Notes: a model not told the origin generated them from the letters alone. Shown: positions 36,392 through 44,198, numbered from the stretch's first letter. The stretch is 64,000 nucleotides of DNA from Betaproteobacteria bacterium (GCA_016711875.1 JADJSD010000001.1:1178001-1242000), one strand, 5' to 3'. A program made the numbers and translations.

Positions 36392-36408
36392 CGCGTGGCA
36401 CCCGGCGA

Positions 36409-37818
36409 TCAGGCCGAGTAGTACATGTCGTACTCGAGCGGATGCGTGGTCATGCGGAAGCGCGTGACTTCTTCCTGCTTGAGCGCGATGTAAGCGTCGA
36501 TGAGGTCGTTGGAGAACACGCCGCCGCGCGTGAGGAACTCGCGATCCTTGTCGAGGGCCTCGAGCGCCTGGTCCAGCGAGTGGCACACGGTCGGGATCTT
36601 CGCGTCCTCTTCGGGCGGCAGGTCGTAGAGGTTCTTGTCGGCCGGGTCGCCGGGGTGGATCTTGTTCTGCACGCCGTCCAGGCCCGCCATCATGAGGGCC
36701 GAGAAGGCGAGGTACGGGTTGGCCGTCGGATCCGGGAAGCGAACCTCGATGCGGCGCGCCTTGTCGCTCGCCACGTGCGGAATGCGGATCGAGGCGGAAC
36801 GGTTGCGCGCGGAGCACGCGAGCTTCACCGGGGCCTCGAAGCCGGGAACCAGGCGCTTGTACGAGTTGGTGCCGGGGTGCGTGATGGCGTTGAGCGCGCG
36901 CGCGTGCTTGATGATGCCGCCGATGTAGTAGAGCGCGAACTCGGACAGGCCCGAATAGCCCGTGCCGGCGAAGAGGTTCTTGCCGTCCTTCCAGATGGAC
37001 ATGTGCACGTGCATGCCGGAGCCGTTGTCGCCGACGACGGGCTTGGGCATGAAGGTGGCCGTCTTGCCGTAGCTGCGGGCGACGTTCCACACCGTGTACT
37101 TGAGGATCTGCAGCCAGTCGGCGCGCTTCACGAGCGGGGCGAACTTGGTGCCGATCTCGCACTGGCCGGGGCCCGCCACCTCGTGGTGATGCACCTCGAC
37201 CTCGACGCCCTGCTCCTCGAGCGCGAGGCACATGGCCGAGCGGATGTCCTGCAGCTGGTCGACCGGCGGGACGGGGAAGTAGCCGCCCTTCACCGACGGG
37301 CGATGGCCGAGGTTGCCGCCCTCGAACTTCTCGTCGGAGGACCACGAGGCTTCCTCGGAGAAGATCTTGCAGTAGGCGCCCGACATGTCGACCTTCCACT
37401 CGACGGCGTCGAAGATGAAGAACTCGGGCTCGGGACCGAAGTACGCGGTGTCGCCCAGGCCGGAGCTCTTGAGGTACGCCTCGGCGCGATGCGCGAGCGA
37501 ACGCGGGTCGCGATCGTATCCCGTGTGCGTGGAGGGCTCGAGCACGTCGCAGCTCAGCACGAGCGTGGGCTCGTCCATGAACGGGTCCATGCGGACCGAC
37601 GCCGGGTCCGGCATCAGCAGCATGTCGGAGGCCTCGATGCCCTTCCAGCCGGCGATCGACGAGCCGTCGAACGCGTGGCCGTCGGTGAACTTGTCCTCGC
37701 CGAACATCTTGGTGGGCACGGTGACGTGCTGTTCCTTGCCCTTGGTGTCGGTGAAGCGCAGGTCCACGAACTTGACGTCGTTTTCCTTGATCATCTTGAA
37801 GACATCGGCCGCTGACAT
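36409..37818 (-). CDS. glnA: Glutamine synthetase type I
   Basis: 469 residues, the standard length, starting MSAADVFKMIKENDVKFVDL after an AGGAG ribosome site. Catalytic signatures: FDGSSIAGWKGIEASDM, EPEFFIFDAVEW, a metal-site HHHEVA.PGQCEIG stretch, MPKPVVGDNGSGMHVHMS (ATP-site region) and the adenylylation-loop Tyr in KNLYDLPPEE. It makes glutamine from glutamate and ammonia. The Tyr indicates control by GlnE adenylylation. Upstream lie a sigma-54 promoter and two NtrC-type sites, and ntrBC is downstream, so transcription is probably nitrogen-controlled. Confidence 0.98.
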   Translation of the reverse strand: MSAADVFKMIKENDVKFVDLRFTDTKGKEQHVTVPTKMFGEDKFTDGHAFDGSSIAGWKGIEASDMLLMPDPASVRMDPFMDEPTLVLSCDVLEPSTHTGYDRDPRSLAHRAEAYLKSSGLGDTAYFGPEPEFFIFDAVEWKVDMSGAYCKIFSEEASWSSDEKFEGGNLGHRPSVKGGYFPVPPVDQLQDIRSAMCLALEEQGVEVEVHHHEVAGPGQCEIGTKFAPLVKRADWLQILKYTVWNVARSYGKTATFMPKPVVGDNGSGMHVHMSIWKDGKNLFAGTGYSGLSEFALYYIGGIIKHARALNAITHPGTNSYKRLVPGFEAPVKLACSARNRSASIRIPHVASDKARRIEVRFPDPTANPYLAFSALMMAGLDGVQNKIHPGDPADKNLYDLPPEEDAKIPTVCHSLDQALEALDKDREFLTRGGVFSNDLIDAYIALKQEEVTRFRMTTHPLEYDMYYSA

Positions 37819-37898
37819 GACTCTTTCTCCTGGTTGAGGGATGACGCCCCAGAATGGGGAATGTATCGGGGAGGTAGACGGATGGAGTGGAATATTTA

Positions 37899-37913
37899 GC
37901 AGGAAGCGTGCCA
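37899..37913 (-). promoter_or_regulatory. Sigma-54 promoter of glnA
   Basis: On the minus strand the sequence is TGGCACGCTTCCTGCT. It has the invariant GG and GC doublets exactly 10 bases apart and differs from the consensus TGGCACG-N4-TTGCW by one base. The predicted start is near 37887, leaving a leader of about 70 bases before the ATG. Confidence 0.85.
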
Positions 37914-37974
37914 CGGAATGGGGCAATTAACCCCTTGATTCCTTTGGATTGCAGCCGCAAAGAATGGCAAGAAC

Positions 37975-37989
37975 GCACCTTCATGGTGC
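37975..37989. promoter_or_regulatory. NtrC-binding site, proximal
   Basis: GCACC-TTCAT-GGTGC is a perfect palindrome with the 5-base spacer of the enteric NtrC consensus (GCACC-N5-GGTGC). Its centre is about 95 bases upstream of the predicted glnA start. Confidence 0.8.
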
Positions 37990-38004
37990 GGTCAGTATGG
38001 CATC

Positions 38005-38019
38005 GCACCGAAAAAGTGC
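38005..38019. promoter_or_regulatory. NtrC-binding site, distal
   Basis: GCACC-GAAAA-AGTGC matches the NtrC consensus with one mismatch in the second arm. Its centre is 30 bases (about three helical turns) from the proximal site, a spacing that lets two dimers cooperate, as at E. coli glnA. Confidence 0.75.
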
Positions 38020-38122
38020 AAGCGCATCCTCAAGACCTTTCAGGTGCCATATATATAGTGGGCCGATTCGCGTCGGAGCGGCGCCGGCCGCTATGATGGC
38101 GCCCGTGCCACCCGCCTCGACC

Positions 38123-38929
38123 ATGGATCGTTACGCCGTCATCGGAAACCCCGTCGCGCATTCGCGCTCGCCGGACATCCACGCGCTCTTCGCGCGCGAG
38201 ACCGGCGAGAGCCTCGCGTACGAGCGGCTTCTCGCGCCGCCCGGCGAGTTCGATCGCGTGGCGCTCGCGTTCTTCACGGGCGGCGGTCGCGGCGCCAACG
38301 TGACGTTGCCCTTCAAGGTCGATGCCTGGCGTCTTGCGACCGATCGCACGCCGCGCGCCGAGCTCGCCGGTGCGGTGAACTGGCTCGCGGCCCGGGATGG
38401 TCGCATCGCGGGGGACAACACCGACGGCGCGGGACTCGTGACGGACCTCACCGCCAATCTCGGCATCGCGCTCGCGGGCCGGCGCATCCTGCTCGTGGGT
38501 GCGGGAGGCGCCTCGCGCGGCGTGGTCGCGCCCCTGCTCGCCGAGCGGCCCGAGCGGCTCGTCATCGCGAACCGCACGAAATCCCGCGCGGTCGAGCTCG
38601 CGGATCGCTTCGCATCGCTCGGCCCGGTCGCCGGTGCCGGCCTCGACGAACTGGCGGGCGACTTCGACGTGGTGGTGAACGCGACCTCGTCTTCGACCCA
38701 TGGCGAAAGGCTCGCGCTGCCGGCGGGCGTGCTTGGCGCAGGCGTCGCGGCCTACGACATGGCCTACGGCCCCGCGGCCGCCGCGTTCCTCGACGAGGCG
38801 CGCGCCGCGGGTGCGCGCGCCGAAGACGGCCTGGGCATGCTCGTCGAGCAGGCCGCCGAGTCCTTCCGGCTATGGCGCGGAAAGCGGCCTCGAACCGCCC
38901 CGGTGATCGCGGCGCTCCGGGGCGCCTGA
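38123..38929 (+). CDS. aroE: Shikimate dehydrogenase
   Basis: 268 residues beginning MDRYAVIGNPVAHSRSPDIH. Motifs: GANVTLPFK (catalytic Lys), GDNTDGAGLV (catalytic Asp) and the NADP loop LVGAGGASRGVV with NRTKSRA. It reduces 3-dehydroshikimate with NADPH in aromatic amino-acid synthesis. In-frame ATGs at 38093 and 38096 exist, but family alignment favours 38123. In related betaproteobacteria aroE usually follows tonB; here the two are separated by about 16 kb. It overlaps mtgA by 58 bases. Confidence 0.95.
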   Translation: MDRYAVIGNPVAHSRSPDIHALFARETGESLAYERLLAPPGEFDRVALAFFTGGGRGANVTLPFKVDAWRLATDRTPRAELAGAVNWLAARDGRIAGDNTDGAGLVTDLTANLGIALAGRRILLVGAGGASRGVVAPLLAERPERLVIANRTKSRAVELADRFASLGPVAGAGLDELAGDFDVVVNATSSSTHGERLALPAGVLGAGVAAYDMAYGPAAAAFLDEARAAGARAEDGLGMLVEQAAESFRLWRGKRPRTAPVIAALRGA

Positions 38930-39621
38930 GCGCGCTCGGGCGCTGGGCCGCGCGGGCGCTCGTCGTCGCGGGCGCCCTTTTCGTCGCCTACGAGCTTTCG
39001 ATCCTCGCGCGCATCGTGTGGTGGCGCGACCACAACCCCGAGGCCACCGCGTTCATGCAGGCACGCCTGGACAAGTTGCGGGAGAAGAAGCCCGGGGCGC
39101 AGCTCAAGCACCAGTGGGTGCCGTACGCGCGCATCTCGACGCCGCTCAAGCGCGCGGTCATCGCGGCCGAGGATGCGAAATTCTCGGACCACGAAGGCTT
39201 CGACTGGGAGGCGATGCAGAAGGCGTGGGAGAAGAACCAGCAGCGCGGAAAGGTCGTGGCCGGCGGCTCGACGATCTCGCAGCAGCTCGCGAAGAACCTC
39301 TTCCTGTCCGGCGAGCGCACGCCGTGGCGCAAGGCCCAGGAGGCGATGATCACGGTGATGCTCGAGAACGCGATGGACAAGCGGCGCATCCTGGAGATCT
39401 ACCTCAACGTGATCGAATGGGGCGATGGCGTCTTCGGCGCGGAAGCGGCCGCGCGCCACTACTACGGCACGAGCGCCTCGTCGCTCGGTCCCGAACAGGC
39501 CGCTCGCCTCGCGGCGATGGTGCCCAACCCGCGCTTCTACGACCGCAACCGCAAGACGCCCTGGCTCGACCGGAAGACGCAGATCGTCCTCTCGCGCATG
39601 GGCGCGGCGGAAGTGCCCTGA
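38872..39621 (+). CDS. mtgA: Monofunctional biosynthetic peptidoglycan transglycosylase
   Basis: 249 residues. One N-terminal membrane helix (ALVVAGALFVAYELSILARI) anchors a periplasmic GT51 domain: AVIAAEDAKFSDHEGFDW (catalytic Glu), GGSTISQQLAKNLFLS, RKAQEAMITVMLE and ILEIYLNVIEWGDGVFGAE. It polymerises lipid II into glycan strands. The ATG at 38872 lies 58 bases inside aroE. No alternative start keeps the whole N-terminus, so the overlap is probably real. Confidence 0.94.
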   Translation: MARKAASNRPGDRGAPGRLSALGRWAARALVVAGALFVAYELSILARIVWWRDHNPEATAFMQARLDKLREKKPGAQLKHQWVPYARISTPLKRAVIAAEDAKFSDHEGFDWEAMQKAWEKNQQRGKVVAGGSTISQQLAKNLFLSGERTPWRKAQEAMITVMLENAMDKRRILEIYLNVIEWGDGVFGAEAAARHYYGTSASSLGPEQAARLAAMVPNPRFYDRNRKTPWLDRKTQIVLSRMGAAEVP

Positions 39622-39704
39622 AGGGCCGATAAAAAAGGGGCGCACGGGCGGCCCCCCCACTCGCCCCGGGCCTACAATACGGCGACCCCCGCCCCGGCAG
39701 TCCC

Positions 39705-41156
39705 ATGGCCCGACCCGCCGAAAAACCCCGCTCGACCACGCCGCAGGAGCATCTCGACGCCGTGTCGAAGCTCCTCGCGAAGCAGCGCCTGGTGGAGGAA
39801 CTCGTGCATCGCGAGGGCAATCGGGACGCGGGGCGCCAGGCGCTCGTCGAGTCGGTGGTCCATCGCCAGAATATCGCCGAGCTGCAGCGGCGCCTCGACG
39901 TCCTGCACCCGGCGGATGTCGCGTTCGTCCTCGAGGGCCTGCCGCTCGAGGACCGCCTCCTCGTCTGGGGGCTGGTGCGCAGCGACCGCGACGGCGACAT
40001 CCTCCTCGAGGTCTCCGATTCGGTCCGGGAGACGCTGCTGGCGGACATGGACTCCGCGGAAATCGTGGCCGCGGCCCAGAGCCTCGATGCCGACGAGATC
40101 GCCGACCTCGCGCCCGACCTGCCCGATGAGGTGGTGCAGGACATCATCGAGTCCCAGGACGTCGAGGAGCGGGCCCAGCTCCAGTCGGCCCTCTCGTACC
40201 CCGAGGGCAGCGTCGGCGCCCTCATGGACTTCGAGGTGATCAGCATCCGCGACGACGTGAGTTGCGAGGTGGCGTTGCGCTACCTGCGCCGCTTCGACGA
40301 GCTGCCGGGCCACACCGACGCGCTCTTCGTCGTGGACCGCGACGACCACCTCCGGGGCATCCTGCCGCTCAAGCGCCTGCTGGTGAGCGACCCGGACGTC
40401 GAGGTCGCGACCCTCATCGACCGCGAGGTCGCCTCCTTCCTGCCCGACGCGGACGCGGAGGAGGCCGCGCAGGCCTTCGAACGCTACGACCTGGTGAGCG
40501 CGCCGGTGGTCTCGACCGACGGGCGGGTCATCGCGCGGGTCACGATCGACGCGGTGCTCGATTTCGTCCGTGACCGGCAGGAGGCCCAGCAGCTCGCGCA
40601 GGCCGGCCTGCGGGAGGAAGAGGACCTCTTCTCGTCGGTGTTCCAGTCGGCGAAGAACCGCGGGCCCTGGCTCGCGCTCAACCTCTGCACCGCCTTCGTC
40701 GCCTCGCGCGTGGTGGGCGCCTTCGAGGGTTCCATCGAGAAGCTCGCGGCGCTCGCGGCCCTCATGCCGATCGTGGCCGGCATCGGCGGCAACGCGGGCA
40801 ACCAGACTTCCACCCTCATCGTGCGTTCCCTCGCCCTGGACCAGGTGAGCGCCTCCCATGCGCGCCGGCTCTTCATGAAGGAACTCGGCATCAGCGTGGT
40901 GAACGGCGCGCTCTGGGGCAGCGTCCTGGGCATCGTCGCCTGGCTGCTCTACTCGAACGTGGCGCTGGGCGGCGTGATGGCGCTCGCGATGATGCTGAAC
41001 CTCACGGTCGCGGCGATGGCGGGCCTGTTCATTCCCCTCGCCATGGAGCGCTTCGGCCGCGATCCGGCCATCGGCTCGAGCGTGTTCCTCACCTTCGTGA
41101 CGGACAGCATGGGGTTCTTCATCTTTCTCGGGCTCGCGACCGTCTTCCTCCTCTAG
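39705..41156 (+). CDS. mgtE: MgtE-type magnesium transporter
   Basis: 483 residues. The N-terminal MgtE domain (about 45-140, RLDVLHPADVAFVLEGLP; DLPDEVVQDIIESQ) is followed by a CBS pair (about 145-275) and five membrane helices (from about 310). These include the pore-region stretch ALMPIVAGIGGNAGNQTSTLIVRSLA, which holds the conserved GGNAGNQ. MgtE is a Mg2+-gated channel of the inner membrane. A TACAAT at 39673-39678 could be the -10. The 83-base leader is too short for a known Mg2+ riboswitch. Confidence 0.95.
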   Translation: MARPAEKPRSTTPQEHLDAVSKLLAKQRLVEELVHREGNRDAGRQALVESVVHRQNIAELQRRLDVLHPADVAFVLEGLPLEDRLLVWGLVRSDRDGDILLEVSDSVRETLLADMDSAEIVAAAQSLDADEIADLAPDLPDEVVQDIIESQDVEERAQLQSALSYPEGSVGALMDFEVISIRDDVSCEVALRYLRRFDELPGHTDALFVVDRDDHLRGILPLKRLLVSDPDVEVATLIDREVASFLPDADAEEAAQAFERYDLVSAPVVSTDGRVIARVTIDAVLDFVRDRQEAQQLAQAGLREEEDLFSSVFQSAKNRGPWLALNLCTAFVASRVVGAFEGSIEKLAALAALMPIVAGIGGNAGNQTSTLIVRSLALDQVSASHARRLFMKELGISVVNGALWGSVLGIVAWLLYSNVALGGVMALAMMLNLTVAAMAGLFIPLAMERFGRDPAIGSSVFLTFVTDSMGFFIFLGLATVFLL

Positions 41157-41170
41157 GGTGACCCACCGTC

Positions 41171-41689
41171 GTGCCCCGGATCTTCTTCGCCCTCTGGCCG
41201 GACGGCCCCGCACGCGCGGCGCTCGCCGGGATGGGCAGGCGCCTGGCGGCCGAGGCGGGCGGCCGCGCGGTGCCCGCGGCGAACCTCCATCTCACGCTCG
41301 CCTTTCTGGGTGAAGTGCCGGACGACCGGGTCGTGGCTGCGCTCGCCGTCGCCGCGGGCGTTCGAGGCAGCGCCTTCGACCTGGCTCTCGATCGCACCGG
41401 CACATTCCGCCGTGCGGGCGTCTCGTGGGCGGGGCCGTCGGCCATGCCGCCCGGGCTCGTCCGCCTCCAGTCGGCGCTCGAAACCGCCTTGCGCGCCGCC
41501 GGGTTCGCGCTCGACGCGCGGCCGTTCGCGCCTCACCTCACGTTGGCGAGAAAGGTGGCGAATCCGAGGGCCGAGGCGGCGATCGAACCGGTCGAGTGGC
41601 GCGTCGAACGATTCGCGCTCGTTCGCTCGGACAGGGGCGAAGGTACCTACGCGAACGTGGCGGACTGGGAACTCGGGAAGGAAAGCTGA
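41171..41689 (+). CDS. thpR: RNA 2',3'-cyclic phosphodiesterase
   Basis: 172 residues, GTG start at 41171. The 2H phosphoesterase fold shows both HxTx motifs, HLTLAFLGEV (about residue 40) and HLTLARKV (about 122), and the N-terminal RIFFALWPD strand. The family opens 2',3'-cyclic phosphates on RNA ends. It follows mgtE by 14 bases. Confidence 0.92.
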   Translation: MPRIFFALWPDGPARAALAGMGRRLAAEAGGRAVPAANLHLTLAFLGEVPDDRVVAALAVAAGVRGSAFDLALDRTGTFRRAGVSWAGPSAMPPGLVRLQSALETALRAAGFALDARPFAPHLTLARKVANPRAEAAIEPVEWRVERFALVRSDRGEGTYANVADWELGKES

Positions 41690-41737
41690 CCCGCGCGGGC
41701 GAATGCCCGGGGTCGGGAGAAGCGGGGGCCCCGTCTG

Positions 41738-41800
41738 CGAGGCGCCACCCGGACGGTGTCTCCTGCCGCTTGCGCGGCGGTTCCGCCAGACGGCGCCTCG
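41738..41800. repeat. Nested inverted repeat in thpR/H1-like convergent spacer
   Basis: CGAGGCGCC (41738-41746) pairs perfectly with GGCGCCTCG (41792-41800). Inside the 45-base loop GCCGC-TTGC-GCGGC forms a second hairpin. A 12-base perfect palindrome, GGCCGATCGGCC, follows at 41813-41824. No T run. It may be a structured transcript end or a small intergenic repeat element. Confidence 0.5.
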
Positions 41801-41823
41801 TATTCGGGGTCAGGCCGATCGGC

Positions 41824-41843
41824 CCGGAAGCGTGAGCTTCCGG
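41824..41843 (-). terminator. Hairpin directly after the H1-like stop codon
   Basis: CCGGAAGC and GCTTCCGG form a perfect 8-bp stem with a GTGA loop, abutting the TGA at 41844-41846. There is no T run, so it may stabilise the message end rather than terminate on its own. Confidence 0.55.
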
Positions 41844-42185
41844 TCAGGACATCGGCTTGATCAGCGGCGTGATGACCGGGGTCACCGCCGGAGCTGCCGG
41901 CTTGGCCGGGGCTGCGGGCTTCGCCGCGGCAGGCTTCTTGGCCGCTTTCTTCTTTGCCGGCTTTTTCGCTGGCTTCTTTTTGGCCTTTTTCGCAGGCTTT
42001 TTCGCGGCCTTCTTCTTCGCGGGCTTCTTCGCAGCCTTCTTCTTCGTCGCCTTCTTGGCGGCCTTCTTGACCGACTTCTTCGCAGCCTTCTTCTTCGCGG
42101 CCGGCTTCTTGACGGCCTTCTTCTTGGCGGCGGGCTTCTTCACGGCCTTCTTCTTGGCGGCGGGTTTCTTCTTCGCGGTTGCCAT
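41844..42185 (-). CDS. Histone H1-like Lys/Ala/Pro-repeat protein
   Basis: 113 residues after an AAGGAG site. The sequence is nearly all Lys, Ala and Pro in tandem units such as KKPAAKKKAV and KKAAKKPAKK. It ends in a non-repetitive tail (PAVTPVITPLIKPMS). This composition matches the H1-like nucleoid proteins of betaproteobacteria (cf. AlgP and BphBph-type proteins), which bind DNA without sequence specificity and compact it. Repeat number tends to vary between strains. The product is extremely basic and disordered. It is transcribed alone, with a MarR-operator-like palindrome about 250 bases upstream. Confidence 0.85.
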   Translation of the reverse strand: MATAKKKPAAKKKAVKKPAAKKKAVKKPAAKKKAAKKSVKKAAKKATKKKAAKKPAKKKAAKKPAKKAKKKPAKKPAKKKAAKKPAAAKPAAPAKPAAPAVTPVITPLIKPMS

Positions 42186-42490
42186 CGTGGTACTCCTTTC
42201 GATTGTTGGACGAAGCTTCTTTTCGCTCGGGCGGCGAATCGCTCGCCGGGGGTCCCTCGCGACCAAGCGTTCGGGTATTTCGATCGAACGGAAGCCTGGT
42301 GGCTCTTTTCTGCCGCGCCGCCCGCCGGTGAAGACGAAACGATTCGACAGCTTGGTGGAGCGGATGATATGCGAGGAACGCCGACCGCGGATGATGTCAA
42401 GGGCGACTATTTGATCGAACTCGCGCTTCGATGGTATCGATTCGACACCATTAGCGCTCCCGCCGAACGCGCTTCGGCGCCGCCCGCGCG
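42186..42490. promoter_or_regulatory. Upstream region of the H1-like gene
   Basis: A 305-base, comparatively AT-rich spacer between lysA and the H1-like gene. I find no convincing gene and no complete -35/-10 pair. A TTGACA (minus strand, 42395-42400) has no well-spaced -10. The clearest element is the palindrome at 42434-42448. Confidence 0.5.
42434..42448. promoter_or_regulatory. Third copy of the MarR-operator-like palindrome
   Basis: GTATCG-ATT-CGACAC (other strand GTGTCG-AAT-CGATAC) differs by one arm base from the perfect GTATCG-N3-CGATAC seen before the MarR-type gene at 44.3 kb. It lies upstream of the H1-like gene. Confidence 0.4.
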
Positions 42491-43738
42491 CTAGTCGAGC
42501 GTGCGCTCGAGCGCGAAGAGCGAGGCGACGCTTTCGCGGGCGCGAACCTCGACGGCGCGCTCGCCGTCGATCATCACCTCGCAGGGGCGCGGGCGCGTGT
42601 TGTAGTTCGACGCCATCGCCATGCCGTACGCGCCGGCCGAGAGGATGGCGAGCGCGTCGCCGGGGGCGAGGGCGAGCTCGCGGTCGAAGCCGAGCACGTC
42701 CGAGGACTCGCACACCGGGCCCACCACGTCGTAGAGCGCGCTTTCCCGGGCGGGGGACGCCACCGGAACGATCTCGTGCCACGCCTCGTAGAGGGCGGGG
42801 CGCAGCAGCTCGCTCATCGAGGCGTCGACGACGGCGAAGCGCTTCTCCTTGTCGGTCTTCAGGTACTCGACTCGGGTGAGAAGCGCGCCCGCGTTGCCGA
42901 CGATCGACCGCCCCGGCTCGAGCACGATCGCGTGGCCGGTGCCCGCGAGGCGCGCGGCGACCTGCCGGCACCAGGCGCCCACGTCGGGCGCCGCCTCGCT
43001 TTCGCGGTAGCGGATGCCCAGTCCCCCGCCGACGTCGACGTGCGCGAGGCGGATGCCGCGCGCGGCGAGCGTGGCCACGAGGTCCATGACCCGCTCGAGC
43101 GCCTCGCCGAGCGGGGCCGGGTCCAGGATCTGCGAGCCGATGTGGCAGTCGATGCCCGTCACCTCGAGGTGCGCGAGCCCTGCCGCCCGCTCGTACGCCG
43201 CGACGGCGCGATCGTGCGGGATGCCGAACTTGTTGCCCTTGAGGCCGGTGGAGATGTACGGGTGGGTCCGCGCGTCGACGTCCGGGTTCACGCGAAGCGA
43301 CACCCGCGCGCGGCGCCCCATCGAGGCGGCGACGGCGTCCAGGCGGTCGAGTTCCGGCTCGCTCTCGACGTTGAAGCACTTGATGCCGGCGGCGAGCCCC
43401 TGGCGCATTTCCGCCTCGCTCTTGCCGACGCCCGAGAAGATGACGCGCTCGGCGCGCCCGCCGGCGGCGAGCACGCGGGCGAGTTCTCCCCCCGAGACGA
43501 TGTCGAATCCCGAGCCCAGGCGGGCGAGCGTCCCCAGCACGGCGAGGTTCGAGTTGGCCTTCACCGCATAGCAGACGAGGTGGTCGGTGCCCGCGAGCGC
43601 GTCGTCGAAGGCGCGCCAGCCGGCCTCGATCGCGGCGCGGGAGTAGACGTAGCAGGGGGTGCCGAAGCGCTGCGCCACCGCGGAGAGCGGGACGCCCTCC
43701 ATCCACAGTTCGCCGTCCGCGCGGCGCACGGCGCTCAC
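42491..43738 (-). CDS. lysA: Diaminopimelate decarboxylase
   Basis: 415 residues from a GTG at 43738. It is a PLP enzyme of the alanine-racemase fold: VCYAVKANSNLAVL carries the PLP Lys, then GFDIVSGGELAR, HIGSQILD, VDVGGGLGIRY, EPGRSIVGNAG and the catalytic Cys stretch GPVCESSDVLG. It decarboxylates meso-DAP to lysine. The GTG overlaps the lptM stop as GTGA. A later ATG at 43702 would drop conserved N-terminal residues. Confidence 0.96.
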   Translation of the reverse strand: MSAVRRADGELWMEGVPLSAVAQRFGTPCYVYSRAAIEAGWRAFDDALAGTDHLVCYAVKANSNLAVLGTLARLGSGFDIVSGGELARVLAAGGRAERVIFSGVGKSEAEMRQGLAAGIKCFNVESEPELDRLDAVAASMGRRARVSLRVNPDVDARTHPYISTGLKGNKFGIPHDRAVAAYERAAGLAHLEVTGIDCHIGSQILDPAPLGEALERVMDLVATLAARGIRLAHVDVGGGLGIRYRESEAAPDVGAWCRQVAARLAGTGHAIVLEPGRSIVGNAGALLTRVEYLKTDKEKRFAVVDASMSELLRPALYEAWHEIVPVASPARESALYDVVGPVCESSDVLGFDRELALAPGDALAILSAGAYGMAMASNYNTRPRPCEVMIDGERAVEVRARESVASLFALERTLD

Positions 43739-43845
43739 GAAGCGGGGGCCGCCGGCTTGGGCGGATCGGGGAGCTTGAGGGGGCCCTTCTGGCCGCACGC
43801 GAGAAGCGCGAGCGCGAGGGCCAGGGCGGCGAGTGCGCGTATCAT
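43735..43845 (-). CDS. lptM: LptM-type small lipoprotein (YifL/LppL family)
   Basis: Only 36 residues: MIRALAALALALALLACGQK, then a short GPLKLPDPPKP tail. The hydrophobic signal with lipobox LLAC, followed by GQKGPL-LP, is typical of LptM, which helps mature the LPS-export translocon LptD/E. In proteobacteria this gene commonly precedes lysA or dapF and is divergent from cyaY, exactly as here. Its TGA overlaps the lysA GTG by four bases. Confidence 0.85.
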   Translation of the reverse strand: MIRALAALALALALLACGQKGPLKLPDPPKPAAPAS

Positions 43846-43886
43846 CGGGATGAAAGCGTAGCACAGCCCCGAGAGGCATTTCCCCC

Positions 43887-44198
43887 ATGGACGAGAGCGA
43901 ATTCCACCGGGCCGCGGACGCGGTCCTCGCGCGCATCGAGGCGGCCTGCAGCGCCGCCCGGGACCTCGACGCCGACATCGAGGCCGGCATCCTCACCATC
44001 GAGTGCCCCGACGGCAGCAAGGTGATCGTGAACAAGCAGGCGGTGAACCGCGAGATCTGGGTGGCGGCGCGCTCCGGCGGCTTCCACTACCGCGCCAGCG
44101 AGGGCGCGTGGCGCGACACGCGTTCCGGCGACGAGCTCTTCGCCGCACTCGCGGAAATCCTCGCTTCGCAGGCGGGCGAGCGCGTCGAGTTCGGCTGA
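43887..44198 (+). CDS. cyaY: Frataxin-like iron donor CyaY
   Basis: 103 residues. It begins MDESEFHRAADAVLARIEAA and has the acidic first helix (CSAARDLDADIEAG) followed by beta strands (ILTIECPDGSKVIVNKQ; EIWVAARSGGFHYRA), the frataxin fold. CyaY binds iron and modulates IscS in Fe-S cluster assembly. Divergent from lptM-lysA with a 41-base spacer. Confidence 0.93.
   Translation: MDESEFHRAADAVLARIEAACSAARDLDADIEAGILTIECPDGSKVIVNKQAVNREIWVAARSGGFHYRASEGAWRDTRSGDELFAALAEILASQAGERVEFG

Larger units (their letters stand above)
37819..38122. promoter_or_regulatory. glnA/aroE divergent control region
   Basis: A 304-base spacer that is noticeably more AT-rich than its surroundings. It holds the glnA sigma-54 element, two NtrC-type palindromes and, nearer aroE, a TATATATA run (38048-38055) that could be part of an aroE promoter. 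I see no small gene in it. Confidence 0.7.

Noticed and set aside
39622..39704. Magnesium riboswitch before mgtE
   Set aside because: The spacer is only 83 bases, contains a likely -10 close to the gene and shows no known M-box structure.
41850..42180. Tandem repeat array or CRISPR-like element
   Set aside because: The periodic sequence is in-frame codons of the Lys/Ala/Pro protein, with no constant repeat and variable spacer pattern.
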